DNA of 64,000 nucleotides from JAWXUC01 sp044432975 (GTDB lineage Bacteria > Pseudomonadota > Alphaproteobacteria > RF32 > CAG-239), in NCBI GenBank assembly GCA_044432975.1, contig JAWXUC010000005.1, positions 62,001-126,000 on the forward strand. Reading direction: 5' to 3'. Positions 50,116-58,593 of this stretch are shown one piece after another. The notes beneath the pieces were generated by a model that saw only the letters and a program-made list of their open reading frames with translations, was not told where the DNA came from and searched no databases. Within the stretch, counting starts at the first letter, position 1, and each line of letters starts with the position of its first letter. The translations under genes and the position numbers were made by a program.

Positions 50116-50940
50116 ATGAATGAAGAATATTTACAATCAGAAAACGAGCAAAACATAAGCGCTGCGCCAACTCCAGAGCCTTTAGCTGCGCCAACTCCAG
50201 AGCCTTTAGCTGCGCCAACTCCAGAGCCTTTAGCTGCGCCAACTCCAGAGCCTTTAGCCGAGCCAACTCCAGAGCCTTTAGCCGAGCCAACTCCAGAGCC
50301 TTTAGCTGAAACAGCTCCTGTATCTTCACTCTTAGATGATGATCCTGATTCTTATTTTGATGATACTGCCACAGAAACTCAAGATGTTATTGAAGAAGAT
50401 ATCATCTATCCAGAAGATGCTTATGATGAAGATGACATTAAATCTCAAACATCAGGTCAAGCTGTTAGTGATGAGGATATGTGGCGTTTGAAAAATTATT
50501 CTTTATTAAAGGATTATTTAGATAGAACAATTTCTAGAATAGCAGCAAGATGCGTGCGCTCAGGTAATATTGCAATTGAAGAATATAAGTTTTATGGTTA
50601 TGTTTTAGATGTTTTAGATGAACTTTGTGAAACAGGTGATTACCTTTTAGAAAGAAGTTATTTGGCTACATTAATAGATGAACAAATTTCTGGTGGTGTT
50701 TTAGAATTAAAAAGAAGAATCCCAGAATTTAGGCAAGAGTTGCAAGCAAACTCTTCTCCAGATATGGTAAAATCAGATGATGCAGAAGTTGATGCCGCTA
50801 AAGCAATTTTAGGTTTAGACGGTTTTGACCCAACAGAGGGTGCTGGTATGAGCATGGATGATGTTATTAGTAAGCTTGCTGAAGAACATAATAAAGCTAT
50901 TGATGATGAAGAAAATTCAGAAGATGAGAGTGAAAAATGA
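50116..50940 (+). CDS. Acidic protein with PTPEPLA tandem repeats (274 aa)
   Basis: No family is recognised. Residues 16-63 are six copies of an eight-residue repeat (A/E)PTPEPLA encoded by 24-bp DNA repeats, followed by an acidic, disordered stretch (LDDDPDSYFDDTATE). A folded helical core runs from about residue 120 (EDMWRLKNYSLLKDYLDRTI) to 215. No signal peptide, so it is probably cytoplasmic. It overlaps the secretin-like lipoprotein gene by 4 bases. The repeats resemble flexible Pro-rich spacers of envelope-associated proteins. Confidence 0.75.
   Translation: MNEEYLQSENEQNISAAPTPEPLAAPTPEPLAAPTPEPLAAPTPEPLAEPTPEPLAEPTPEPLAETAPVSSLLDDDPDSYFDDTATETQDVIEEDIIYPEDAYDEDDIKSQTSGQAVSDEDMWRLKNYSLLKDYLDRTISRIAARCVRSGNIAIEEYKFYGYVLDVLDELCETGDYLLERSYLATLIDEQISGGVLELKRRIPEFRQELQANSSPDMVKSDDAEVDAAKAILGLDGFDPTEGAGMSMDDVISKLAEEHNKAIDDEENSEDESEK
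50161..50304 (+). repeat. Six 24-bp tandem repeats, in frame
   Basis: Unit GCTGCGCCAACTCCAGAGCC plus TTTA; units 5 and 6 carry GCCGAG in place of GCTGCG. Copy number is probably variable by slippage without frameshift. Confidence 0.95.
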
Positions 50941-52199
50941 AAAAAATAATTATTTTAGCTATTTTAATTTTATGCTCATGTTCTTTTCAAGAAGATAATA
51001 ATCAGTTTGACTTGCACAAAGCTTTGCAAGAGTCAAATCGTTTAGGCATGGATGTTAAATTAGCATCTCCAATCAATAAAAATACAATAAAAACAACTAT
51101 TGGTGCGCAAGATTTAGATTTGGAAAAACCTTTGCGTTGTTATGTTAATTCTCAAACACAGCAAATGATTACAAGCATTCCTTATAATATTACTGCATTT
51201 GATTTAGTTAAAAATGGTGCTAATGATCCTTTGCCACGTTTTGAAGTTGCTGGTTTTTCTTTTGAAAAAATGCCCGCATCTCAAGCTTTATATAAATTGC
51301 TAAAAGAAGCAGATATAAAACTTATAGCAAAAGATGGTCCATACACAAAAATTGCTGCAGAAAATTTAAGAGGTGAGTTCTCAGAAGTTGTTAATATGAT
51401 AACAACCGCAGCAGATTTGTTTTATACTTACAATGCTCATAGCAAAACATTAAACATATCAAGAAAAGCAAATTTCACTCTATATGCTCCAAAGTCTTTG
51501 CCTATCACTTTGGCATTGTTAGATGTTTTAAGAGGAGCAGGCATTACAGATTTAACAACAGATTGGTCTGATTATTCAATTACATTTGATGCAGATTATG
51601 AGTTAAAAAACAAAATGATGACTTTAATAAGTTATTTTGAAGAAAATCCAAGTCTTATCACCTATGATGTATATACTTTAAGGGTGTATCCAAATAATAA
51701 AGAAACAGGTGTTGATTGGCAAACTCTTGTGCAATCTGTTGATTTTGGCACTATTAAAACAGCAAAAACAGGTGTTATTGGCAGACTTATTACAACATCA
51801 AACAAAATTAATATAAACAATTTGTTAGAATTTTTGGGTACTCAGTCTAATGTAGATGTTATTTCAGAAGGCAAATTTATTGTTCCAAATTTATGGTTAT
51901 CAAGATTTGATATTGGAAAATGTGGAGATTTACATAATTTTGAAGCAGGCTTATCTTTATTAACTAAAACATCTTTAGAAAGAGGAGACAGAATTTTTTC
52001 AACCATTACTTTAGATACTCCAGAAGGGGAGTTGACAAAGTTTGATATCAGGTCAAAACTAGGCGAAAACTTTTTAATTATAGGTGTTGATAATGATGTT
52101 ATTGAATCTCAAGACAATCAATCAGAGCTTGTTATGTTTATCGTGCCAAGAATTATCAGAACCTTAAAAACAGTAAAGCATCTTGAAAATAATATGTGA
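50937..52199 (+). CDS. Secretin-like lipoprotein (type IVb pilus PilN/BfpB-like)
   Basis: 420 residues. A lipoprotein signal ends at LCSCS (Cys15). The middle has short N-domain-like repeats (FEVAGFSFEKMPASQALYKLLKEADIKL). The C-terminal half shows ITYDVYTLRVYPNNKETGVDWQTL and the end SELVMFIVPRII, which resemble the secretin core of type II secretion and type IVb pilus outer-membrane pores. The pore domain looks short, so a secretin-derived non-pore component is possible. It lies between an acidic cytoplasmic protein and a single-span membrane protein. Confidence 0.68.
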   Translation: MKKIIILAILILCSCSFQEDNNQFDLHKALQESNRLGMDVKLASPINKNTIKTTIGAQDLDLEKPLRCYVNSQTQQMITSIPYNITAFDLVKNGANDPLPRFEVAGFSFEKMPASQALYKLLKEADIKLIAKDGPYTKIAAENLRGEFSEVVNMITTAADLFYTYNAHSKTLNISRKANFTLYAPKSLPITLALLDVLRGAGITDLTTDWSDYSITFDADYELKNKMMTLISYFEENPSLITYDVYTLRVYPNNKETGVDWQTLVQSVDFGTIKTAKTGVIGRLITTSNKININNLLEFLGTQSNVDVISEGKFIVPNLWLSRFDIGKCGDLHNFEAGLSLLTKTSLERGDRIFSTITLDTPEGELTKFDIRSKLGENFLIIGVDNDVIESQDNQSELVMFIVPRIIRTLKTVKHLENNM

Positions 52200-52207
52200 G
52201 GAATAAA

Positions 52208-52900
52208 ATGAACGATATAACAAATCCAAATCAAAACTTTGATCCTAATCGCCCTCGTCTAAAGAAGGTTAAGAGAGCAATTAAAAGACCAGAACCAATG
52301 GCAGATTTTAGTGATCCAGTATATAATATTGAAGAAATGGAAAGTGCAGATTTAAGTAATTTAGATTTGGACAGTTATTTGGATGATGATGCTCCTGAAG
52401 CTTCACAACCAGCGTCTCAGCAAACTTTTAATGCTCCAGCGCTTGCAACAAATCAGCAAAACAACCTTCCAGCGCAAGAAGAAAGTCCTCGATTTTTATC
52501 AGAAGAAGATATTGACTATCCAATAGAAGTTATGCCCGTTTGGTTTAATAAAAGAAATGTAATATTGGCAATTTGCTTAGCTTTTGTTATTGGCTTGTTT
52601 GGTGGAAAAATGTTTTTCACTCCATCTTCACAGGTTGTAAGGAGTGGTTTACAAGGCGTTGTTCCAAATCCTGAGGTTCCAAAAGGTAGAGCAAGATGTG
52701 GTTTAACAGATAAAACTCAAGGTTGTGTTCTATATGTTATGAATCCACAACGTCAAGATTTAAGTGGTAGAGAATTTTATGATTTAGCAGCTCAGTTAAC
52801 AGGCCGTCAAAGATTTGTTATAGAAACTGGCAATATGCGTTATTCAAGCGTGAAAATTAGACCAGGAGAATTGGCTCAATTAAATATTCCTCCGTTATAA
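52208..52900 (+). CDS. Single-span inner-membrane protein of the secretin-like cluster
   Basis: 230 residues from ATG 52208, with GTGAGGAA upstream overlapping the previous stop. Residues 1-115 are cytoplasmic, basic then acidic and low-complexity; a membrane helix spans about 118-137 (VILAICLAFVIGLFGGKMFF). The periplasmic part has Cys164 and Cys173 (RCGLTDKTQGC), probably a disulfide, and ends NMRYSSVKIRPGELAQLNIP. Topology suits a bridge between the cytoplasmic protein and the outer-membrane lipoprotein. No family recognised. Confidence 0.65.
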   Translation: MNDITNPNQNFDPNRPRLKKVKRAIKRPEPMADFSDPVYNIEEMESADLSNLDLDSYLDDDAPEASQPASQQTFNAPALATNQQNNLPAQEESPRFLSEEDIDYPIEVMPVWFNKRNVILAICLAFVIGLFGGKMFFTPSSQVVRSGLQGVVPNPEVPKGRARCGLTDKTQGCVLYVMNPQRQDLSGREFYDLAAQLTGRQRFVIETGNMRYSSVKIRPGELAQLNIPPL

Positions 52901-52920
52901 AAATATAAGTTTGTGAATTA

Positions 52921-52955
52921 AAAGCGTTGAAATAATTTTCAGCGCTTTTTTTATT
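52921..52955 (+). terminator. Terminator of the secretin-like cluster
   Basis: AAAGCGTTGAAA pairs with TTTTCAGCGCTTT around a four-base loop and runs into a T stretch. Confidence 0.8.
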
Positions 52956-52963
52956 TTTGATAG

Positions 52964-52992
52964 TTGACAAAATTTATAAAAAATGATATTAA
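52964..52992 (+). promoter_or_regulatory. Promoter of the macro-domain gene
   Basis: -35 TTGACA (52964-52969), 17-base spacer, -10 TATTAA (52987-52992). Confidence 0.7.
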
Positions 52993-53036
52993 ATTCTTAA
53001 TTCACACATTATTTCACAAACTAATTTAAATTCAAA

Positions 53037-53678
53037 ATGAAAAAAATTCAAAACATTTCAGTGCAAGTTATTTCTGGCGACATGACTTCTATTAAAGCAG
53101 ATGCTTATATTGTACCACAATTTAATAATTGTACTTCTTATGGAGGCGTTGGTGGTGCAGTTAATAGAGCAGGTGCTTGTACGGGTATGAAATCTTATGA
53201 TGAGATTGTCAGAAGCGGACGTCAAGATTTTGGTTCTGCGTTTTTAGTTCCATCAGGCGGTGGTTTATCTAAGTTTTTGCTTCACGTTGTTTCAGTCGGA
53301 TCAGGTGAGAGGCAAGAGTTTGAGACTGTACAAAAGTCAATCTTTTCAGCTCTTAAACTAGCCGATGATGCTGGTCTAAAATCTATTCTTTGTCCCGCAT
53401 TAGGTACAGGAATTATTGGCGACCTTACCGATGAACAATCTGCTAAAGCAATTTTATCTGCAATAGCCAAATTTGCAGAAGTTGCAACTTCGCTTGAAGA
53501 GTTTTCAATTGTTATTTATGGTGGACGTACAGTTTATTTTGAAACAGTATTGAATTCTGCCTCGTATCAAGATGCGAAACCTCAACGAGGATGTCGAGCA
53601 TTTGATTTTGGTCGCTGGGCAGCCAACATGGTAATGGACAGTGCAAAAAATCATGAGTTTGAGAAGAGTCATAAATAA
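53037..53678 (+). CDS. Macro-domain protein
   Basis: 213 residues. ISGDMTSIKADAYIVPQFNN, then GGVGGAVNRAG (the ADP-ribose phosphate loop) and CPALGTGIIGDL (second loop) mark a macro domain that binds or hydrolyses ADP-ribose conjugates. A C-terminal extension of about 40 residues (YQDAKPQRGCRAFDFGRWAA) is not part of the standard domain. It has its own promoter and terminator. Whether it reverses ADP-ribosylation or processes a tRNA-derived metabolite is open. Confidence 0.85.
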   Translation: MKKIQNISVQVISGDMTSIKADAYIVPQFNNCTSYGGVGGAVNRAGACTGMKSYDEIVRSGRQDFGSAFLVPSGGGLSKFLLHVVSVGSGERQEFETVQKSIFSALKLADDAGLKSILCPALGTGIIGDLTDEQSAKAILSAIAKFAEVATSLEEFSIVIYGGRTVYFETVLNSASYQDAKPQRGCRAFDFGRWAANMVMDSAKNHEFEKSHK

Positions 53679-53693
53679 TTTATTACTTCTTCA

Positions 53694-53733
53694 GCCCCAT
53701 TAATCAAGTTTGATTAGTGGGGTTACTTATTTT
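53694..53733. terminator. Terminator between macro-domain gene and udg
   Basis: CCCCATTAATCA (53695-53706) pairs with TGATTAGTGGGG (53711-53722) with one G-T pair; serves two convergent genes. Confidence 0.75.
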
Positions 53734-54296
53734 TAGAGGGCTTTTTTTACTTCTTGCAAATCTTGTTGCATTAGCCATTTGGGTTTTCCTACCTCTGGCG
53801 ATGGAGAGCGGAGTAAATATGCAGGATGATAAATCGGCATCATTTTTGCTCCATTAGGCCCATTAAACCATTTGCCCCTAATTTTTGATATAGGTTCTTT
53901 TGTTTCAATAAAGCTAGAAACAGCAACCTTTCCGCATAATAAAATAACTTTAGGGTTTATAATTTCTATTTGAGCATCTAAGAATTCTTTGCAAGCAAGC
54001 TTTTCTTGAAGAGACGGATCTCTATTTTGCGGTGGTCTACATTTTATGGTGTTGCAAATATAAATATTTTCTTCTCGAGATAGACCAATTTCAGCTAAAA
54101 GTGAATCTAAAAGTTTTCCTGACCGCCCAATAAAAGGTTGTCCTTGTTCATCTTCATTTGCACCAGGCGCTTCTCCAATAAGCATAACATCAGCAGGAAC
54201 ACCACCAGAAAAAACAATATTCTTCCGAGAGTTGCAAAGCTCACATTTCCTACAAGCTTTACATTTTTCTTCTAGTTTCTGTAATCGTTCATTCAT
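53733..54296 (-). CDS. Uracil-DNA glycosylase, family 4 (Fe-S)
   Basis: 188 residues from ATG 54296 with AAAGGG upstream. Motif GEAPGANEDEQGQPFIGRSGKLLD is the family 4/5 active-site segment, and PIYHPAYLLR holds the second motif. Fe-S ligands are CKAC near the start plus Cys in IKCRPPQNRDPSLQEKLAC. It removes uracil from DNA in base-excision repair, complementing uvrB. A frame extension to 54344 is unsupported. Confidence 0.9.
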   Translation of the reverse strand: MNERLQKLEEKCKACRKCELCNSRKNIVFSGGVPADVMLIGEAPGANEDEQGQPFIGRSGKLLDSLLAEIGLSREENIYICNTIKCRPPQNRDPSLQEKLACKEFLDAQIEIINPKVILLCGKVAVSSFIETKEPISKIRGKWFNGPNGAKMMPIYHPAYLLRSPSPEVGKPKWLMQQDLQEVKKAL

Positions 54297-54319
54297 TATA
54301 AACCCTTTTAAAATTACTC

Positions 54320-54498
54320 TTAACAAGTGAAGTGGTGGCAGCAAAGCCCATCCCTATAAATTCCCCTTCACTTATGAAGAGGAACCGCAAAGCCCATCCC
54401 CATAAATTCCCCTTCACTTATGAAGAGGAGCCGCAAAGCCCATCCTTCTAAATTCCCCTTCACTTGTGAAGGGGTGGCAGCGAAGCTGACGGGGTAGT
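54320..54498. repeat. 46-bp tandem array of TTCCCCTTCAC-type elements
   Basis: TTCCCCTTCACTT starts at 54361, 54407 and 54453, exactly 46 bases apart, with GCAAAGCCCATCC linkers and a further partial unit at about 54320-54350. The last unit has the full form ending GCTGACGGGGTAGTT, as at 59968 and 60692. There are no unique spacers, so it is not a CRISPR. Confidence 0.85.
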
Positions 54499-54499
54499 T

Positions 54500-55690
54500 T
54501 TAACACTTCGCCCCTTTTGCGCCCTTCGCACCCTTAAAGCTAGTTTTTGACAACAAATTAGTTTCAAAAGAATAAGTTATGTCTTCTTCAAAACGTTGTC
54601 TTTTAAGCGCAAGATTGATTAATTTTGTTAACTCTTCTTTATAAGAAACACCAGTCTTATCCCATAGATAAAAAGATAAAGAACCTGGAATAGTGTTAAT
54701 TTCATTAAACCAAATTTCACCAGTTTTGTTATCCATTAAAAAGTCGATTCTACAAACGCCAGCACAGTCTAAATATTTAAATGCTTCAACAGCTATTGTT
54801 TTAATTTTATCTTCAAGTTTCTTGTCAATTTGTGCAGGGATAATTCTAGATAAACTAGCCATACCATTGCTTTTTTTAGAACCGCCTTCAGACATATATT
54901 TATCTTGATAGCTTAAAATATCATCACTCATCACAGGCTCTTCTAAAACAGAAGCATTTGCTTCATATCTATCACCCAAAACAGAACAGTTAATCTCGCG
55001 CAAATTTGCAACACATGGTTCAACCAAAACTGTATTTGCAAATTTGAATGCAAGTTCTAACGCTTCTTCTAAACTTTCTTTATCTTTAGCTTTAGAAATT
55101 CCCACAGAAGAACCCAAGTTAACAGGTTTTACAATTAAAGGAAATTTGAATTTTGCCATAATTTCTTTAACAACTTTTGCTTCATCTTCATAAGCAACAT
55201 CATCAAAACGCAAACAATCCAAAACAGGAAAATTGCCTTCCTTAAGCATAATTTTCATTGCATATTTATCCATACCAATAGCAGAAGCAATAACATTACA
55301 ACCAACAAAAGGAATAGATAACGTTTTAAGATATCCTTGCAAAGCACCGTCTTCAACATTTGTGCCGTGAGTAATAGGGAATGCAACATCAAATTCAGTC
55401 AATAATGTTTTGCCAAATAAACATTTGTTAGCTCTGGCAATATAATGCTTGTTGTTTTGATTAACAAAAGTAACTTGAGTTGATTTTGCAAGTAAAGATT
55501 TAATGTCTTTATATTTTTCAATATTGCCTAAATCTGCCCCAAAATAAAAATCATTTTCTTTTGTTATATAGATAGGAATAATTTCATATTTATCTTTGTC
55601 CACGCTCTCAATTGCTTGTAAAGCTGAGATGATAGAAACTTCGTGTTCAACAGATTTGCCACCAAATAAAACAGCAACTTTAGTTTTCAT
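54500..55690 (-). CDS. ddl: D-alanine-D-alanine ligase
   Basis: 396 residues, ATP-grasp. VLFGGKSVEHEVSIISA at the N-terminus, KPVNLGSSVGISKAKD, EPCVANLREINCSVLG, CRIDFLMD and EINTIPG all fit Ddl. It joins two D-Ala for the peptidoglycan pentapeptide. The C-terminal 12 residues FKGAKGAKGAKC are a low-complexity tail encoded next to the tandem repeat array and are probably a recent 3' extension. Divergent from the hydrolase-murF pair, 70 bases apart. Confidence 0.93.
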   Translation of the reverse strand: MKTKVAVLFGGKSVEHEVSIISALQAIESVDKDKYEIIPIYITKENDFYFGADLGNIEKYKDIKSLLAKSTQVTFVNQNNKHYIARANKCLFGKTLLTEFDVAFPITHGTNVEDGALQGYLKTLSIPFVGCNVIASAIGMDKYAMKIMLKEGNFPVLDCLRFDDVAYEDEAKVVKEIMAKFKFPLIVKPVNLGSSVGISKAKDKESLEEALELAFKFANTVLVEPCVANLREINCSVLGDRYEANASVLEEPVMSDDILSYQDKYMSEGGSKKSNGMASLSRIIPAQIDKKLEDKIKTIAVEAFKYLDCAGVCRIDFLMDNKTGEIWFNEINTIPGSLSFYLWDKTGVSYKEELTKLINLALKRQRFEEDITYSFETNLLSKTSFKGAKGAKGAKC

Positions 55691-55763
55691 TTTTTATGTC
55701 CTTTTTTAATATTATATTAAGCTCATTGTAATAATATACGCCTAATATATCAAGGAAGAAAAA

Positions 55764-56507
55764 ATGCAAGTTAATAACTTAAACATCAATTATATCAAAG
55801 AAGGAAAGGGCGATTTTGTTTTCATTCTTCATGGTTGGGGCTCGTCATCACAAGTTTTTCAAAATACTAAGAGTTTGATGGCTCAAAAATACACAGTAGT
55901 TGTTCCAGATATCCCTGGTTTTGGCGATTCTGATGAGCCAAAAGAACCTTGGTGCGTTGATAATTATGTTGATTTTGTAATAGATTTTATATCTCAATTT
56001 AAGGCACAAAAAGTTATTTTAATGGGACATTCGTACGGCGGAAGAATAATGATAAAACTAGCCAACAGAAAAAATTTGCCTTTTGAATTAGATAAATTAA
56101 TTTTAGTAGATGCCGCAGGCATAAAGGCAAAGTTGAGCTTGAAGTCAAAAATAAAAGTAAAACTTTTTAAGCTTGCAAAATATTTATTACCACAAAATTT
56201 AGTTGTAAAATTACGCAACAAAATGGGCTCAAGCGATTATAATAATGCCAGCCCTATAATGAAGCAAACAATGGTAAAATCAATCGCCGAAGATTTAAGC
56301 CCATTATTAAAAGGTATCAAAACAGAAACTTTGTTGATTTGGGGCAAAGATGATACCGCCACCCCATTATCAGATGGACAATTAATGGAAAAAGAAATCA
56401 AAAACTCAGGTCTTGTAGTTTTAGAAGGCGGGCACTACAGCTTTTTAGATAGTCAATTTGTGTTTAACAAAGTAATAAAATCATTTTTAAAAATAGGAGA
56501 TAAATAA
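55764..56507 (+). CDS. Alpha/beta hydrolase
   Basis: 247 residues. HGWGSSSQVFQ (oxyanion), PDIPGFGDSDEP, nucleophile elbow GHSYGG, acid in WGKDDTATPL and His in EGGHYSFLD complete a catalytic triad. No signal peptide. It overlaps the MurF-like start by one base, and together with ddl opposite it forms a cell-wall-linked cluster; the substrate is unknown. GGAAGAAAAA precedes the ATG. Confidence 0.87.
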   Translation: MQVNNLNINYIKEGKGDFVFILHGWGSSSQVFQNTKSLMAQKYTVVVPDIPGFGDSDEPKEPWCVDNYVDFVIDFISQFKAQKVILMGHSYGGRIMIKLANRKNLPFELDKLILVDAAGIKAKLSLKSKIKVKLFKLAKYLLPQNLVVKLRNKMGSSDYNNASPIMKQTMVKSIAEDLSPLLKGIKTETLLIWGKDDTATPLSDGQLMEKEIKNSGLVVLEGGHYSFLDSQFVFNKVIKSFLKIGDK

Positions 56508-57877
56508 TGAACATAATATTTTTTGCACTAGGTCTTTTTGCAAGTATCAAGTTTATTCATATTTTTCAACTAAACGGTTATAAAGTTGCAGAACAAAAAA
56601 AGTGGCATCAAAAAAATATGTTTAAAACTTTTTTGTTTTTACTACCCTTAAAGCCTCAAAAAGCTAAAAAACCTTTGGTTTACACCGCAAGGGTAAAACG
56701 CCTTTTAATAACTACAGCGATTCTATTGAGTTTTACCAACTGGTTGGGTTTTTTATTGACTCCAATACTTGTTATTTTTGCAAGCATTGTTAATCAACCA
56801 ATAGAAAAAGCGGTGCAAAATTATTATATCAAAGACGCAAAAAAAATCTTAAATAATATGAAAGCTTTAAAGGTTGTCGGCATAACAGGAAGCTACGGAA
56901 AAACCAGTGTAAAGTTTTACTTAAATACCTTACTAAAAGCCCAATATAATTCTATTGCAACCCCAGAAAGCTTTAATACTCCAATGGGTGTTGTTAGGAC
57001 CATCAGAGAAAAAATGCGTGCGACAGATGAAGTCTTTGTTTGTGAAATGGGCGCAAGAAATGTTGGAGATATTAAAGAAATCTGCGATATTGTTCACCCT
57101 CAAATTGGTATTATAACCTCACTTGGCGAGCAACACCTAGAAACATTTAAGAACCTTAAAAACATTGTAAAAACCAAATATGAATTGTTAAAAGCATTGC
57201 CAAAAGATGGTATCGGTTTTGTTAATGGCGATAATGTTATCATAAGAGACAATATGCCCAAACGCAAAGTTATAACCTATGGTCTTAACAAAAATAATGA
57301 TTACGTTGCAAAAAACATCAAAACATCCCTAAAAGGCACAAGCTTTGAAGTTAATGGAATAGAATTTCAAACTTATTTGATTGGCGAACATAATGTGGTT
57401 AATATTTTAGGCGCAATTGCTGTTTGCCACAATATGGGAATATCGTTAGAAAAATTAAAAGCTTTTGTTAAAAAGATTGAACCTGTTCCTCATAGATTAG
57501 AGCTTAAAAAGCATTCAAATGTAACCATAATTGATGATGCCTATAATTCAAACCCAGCAGGTTGCAAAGCCGCATTAGAAACCTTAAAAATGTTTGATGA
57601 CTACAAAATTTTAATCACTCCAGGAATGGTAGAACTCGGCACAAAAGAATACGAAGAAAATTTTGAATTTGGCAAACTAGCCACAAAGGCTTGCGATTAT
57701 ATAATCTTAGTTGGCGAGCAACAAACCAAACCAATTTATGAAGGCATCACTAAGGCAAAATACAAAAACGTTTACGTTGCCCAAAACTTAAATGAAGCCT
57801 TAAATTATGCTTATCAAATAAAAACAGAAAAAAGAAAAATTATTCTATTAGAAAACGACCTTCCAGATAATTATTGA
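56507..57877 (+). CDS. murF: MurF-like Mur ligase with N-terminal membrane segments
   Basis: 456 residues. Two hydrophobic stretches (about 2-20 and 67-98) precede the Mur ligase core: P-loop GITGSYGKTS at 125-134, CEMGARNVGDI, and HRLELKKHSNVTIIDDAYNSNPAGC, the MurF-type C-terminal segment. MurF adds D-Ala-D-Ala to UDP-MurNAc-tripeptide, matching adjacent ddl. Canonical MurF has no membrane anchor; this architecture recalls Firmicutes-type homologues, so lateral acquisition is possible. Its last 18 bases recur at 59948. Confidence 0.82.
   Translation: MNIIFFALGLFASIKFIHIFQLNGYKVAEQKKWHQKNMFKTFLFLLPLKPQKAKKPLVYTARVKRLLITTAILLSFTNWLGFLLTPILVIFASIVNQPIEKAVQNYYIKDAKKILNNMKALKVVGITGSYGKTSVKFYLNTLLKAQYNSIATPESFNTPMGVVRTIREKMRATDEVFVCEMGARNVGDIKEICDIVHPQIGIITSLGEQHLETFKNLKNIVKTKYELLKALPKDGIGFVNGDNVIIRDNMPKRKVITYGLNKNNDYVAKNIKTSLKGTSFEVNGIEFQTYLIGEHNVVNILGAIAVCHNMGISLEKLKAFVKKIEPVPHRLELKKHSNVTIIDDAYNSNPAGCKAALETLKMFDDYKILITPGMVELGTKEYEENFEFGKLATKACDYIILVGEQQTKPIYEGITKAKYKNVYVAQNLNEALNYAYQIKTEKRKIILLENDLPDNY
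57860..57877 (+). repeat. 18-bp direct repeat, left copy (end of murF)
   Basis: CTTCCAGATAATTATTGA, ending exactly with the murF stop codon. The right copy is at 59948-59965. Confidence 0.9.
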
Positions 57878-57923
57878 TTGAAAAGACGTTGTTTTTGTGA
57901 TATAATATAAAAAAGGAGTTGTT

Positions 57924-58592
57924 ATGATTAAAACAGAAGCAATAAAAAAATATATTTCAGCGATTGACATGTCATCAAGTCAAATAACAAATCTTAATAT
58001 AGATTCTGTCGATATCGCAGGCGACTATACTCCTGTGTATTTAACTGACTTAGAAGAGTTTGCAAATTTAGAAAACTTGCAATTGAACAATTTAGATATT
58101 TCAAAAAAAGAAATAGAACTTCTTTCTAAATGCAAAAAATTAAAGTCATTGTCTTTTTATCAATGCGATTTTTCTCTAGATTGCGATTTTGCTAGTTTAA
58201 AGTTTTTATCTTCAATTTCAATAACTAGATGCAATAATTTTTCTGTTGAAAATCTTTCAAAATTAAATCTTTCAGAAATAAGCATAACCAATCAAGATTT
58301 GCAAAACTTTGGGTTTGTAGATAATCATAATTTAAAAAAGTTACGAGTAGTAAATTGCCAGTTAAAAACTTATGAATTGCCAGAAAAATTAGAAAATTTG
58401 CAGATTTTAGATTTATCATATACACCAGCGACAGATTTAATGAATATTAGAGGTTATTCAAATTTACAGAAAGTTTATTTTGATGATGAGCAAATTGTCG
58501 CAAACAAAGCTTTGTTGTTAATGCTAGAAAGAAATGGAATTAAAATCAGCAATCAAGACAACATTTCTCAAAAAATCGCAGGGGAGGGTTGA
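57924..58592 (+). CDS. Leucine-rich-repeat protein (222 aa)
   Basis: Irregular leucine-rich repeats from about residue 40 on: LEEFANLENLQLNNLDIS, CKKLKSLSFYQCDF, LKFLSSISITRCNN, NLKKLRVVNCQL, LENLQILDLSYTPATDL and YSNLQKVYFDDE, about 23 residues apart. No signal peptide or transmembrane segment. It ends one base before the transglutaminase-like start, whose Shine-Dalgarno lies in its last codons, so the two are coupled. LRR plus transglutaminase suggests protein binding and modification, possibly of host targets; this is inference. Confidence 0.8.
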   Translation: MIKTEAIKKYISAIDMSSSQITNLNIDSVDIAGDYTPVYLTDLEEFANLENLQLNNLDISKKEIELLSKCKKLKSLSFYQCDFSLDCDFASLKFLSSISITRCNNFSVENLSKLNLSEISITNQDLQNFGFVDNHNLKKLRVVNCQLKTYELPEKLENLQILDLSYTPATDLMNIRGYSNLQKVYFDDEQIVANKALLLMLERNGIKISNQDNISQKIAGEG

Positions 58593-58593
58593 C

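Noticed and set aside
54320..54498. Regular 46-bp repeats considered as a CRISPR array
   Set aside because: The whole 46-bp unit is repeated without unique spacers, no cas genes are near, and the same element occurs singly at 59968 and 60692.
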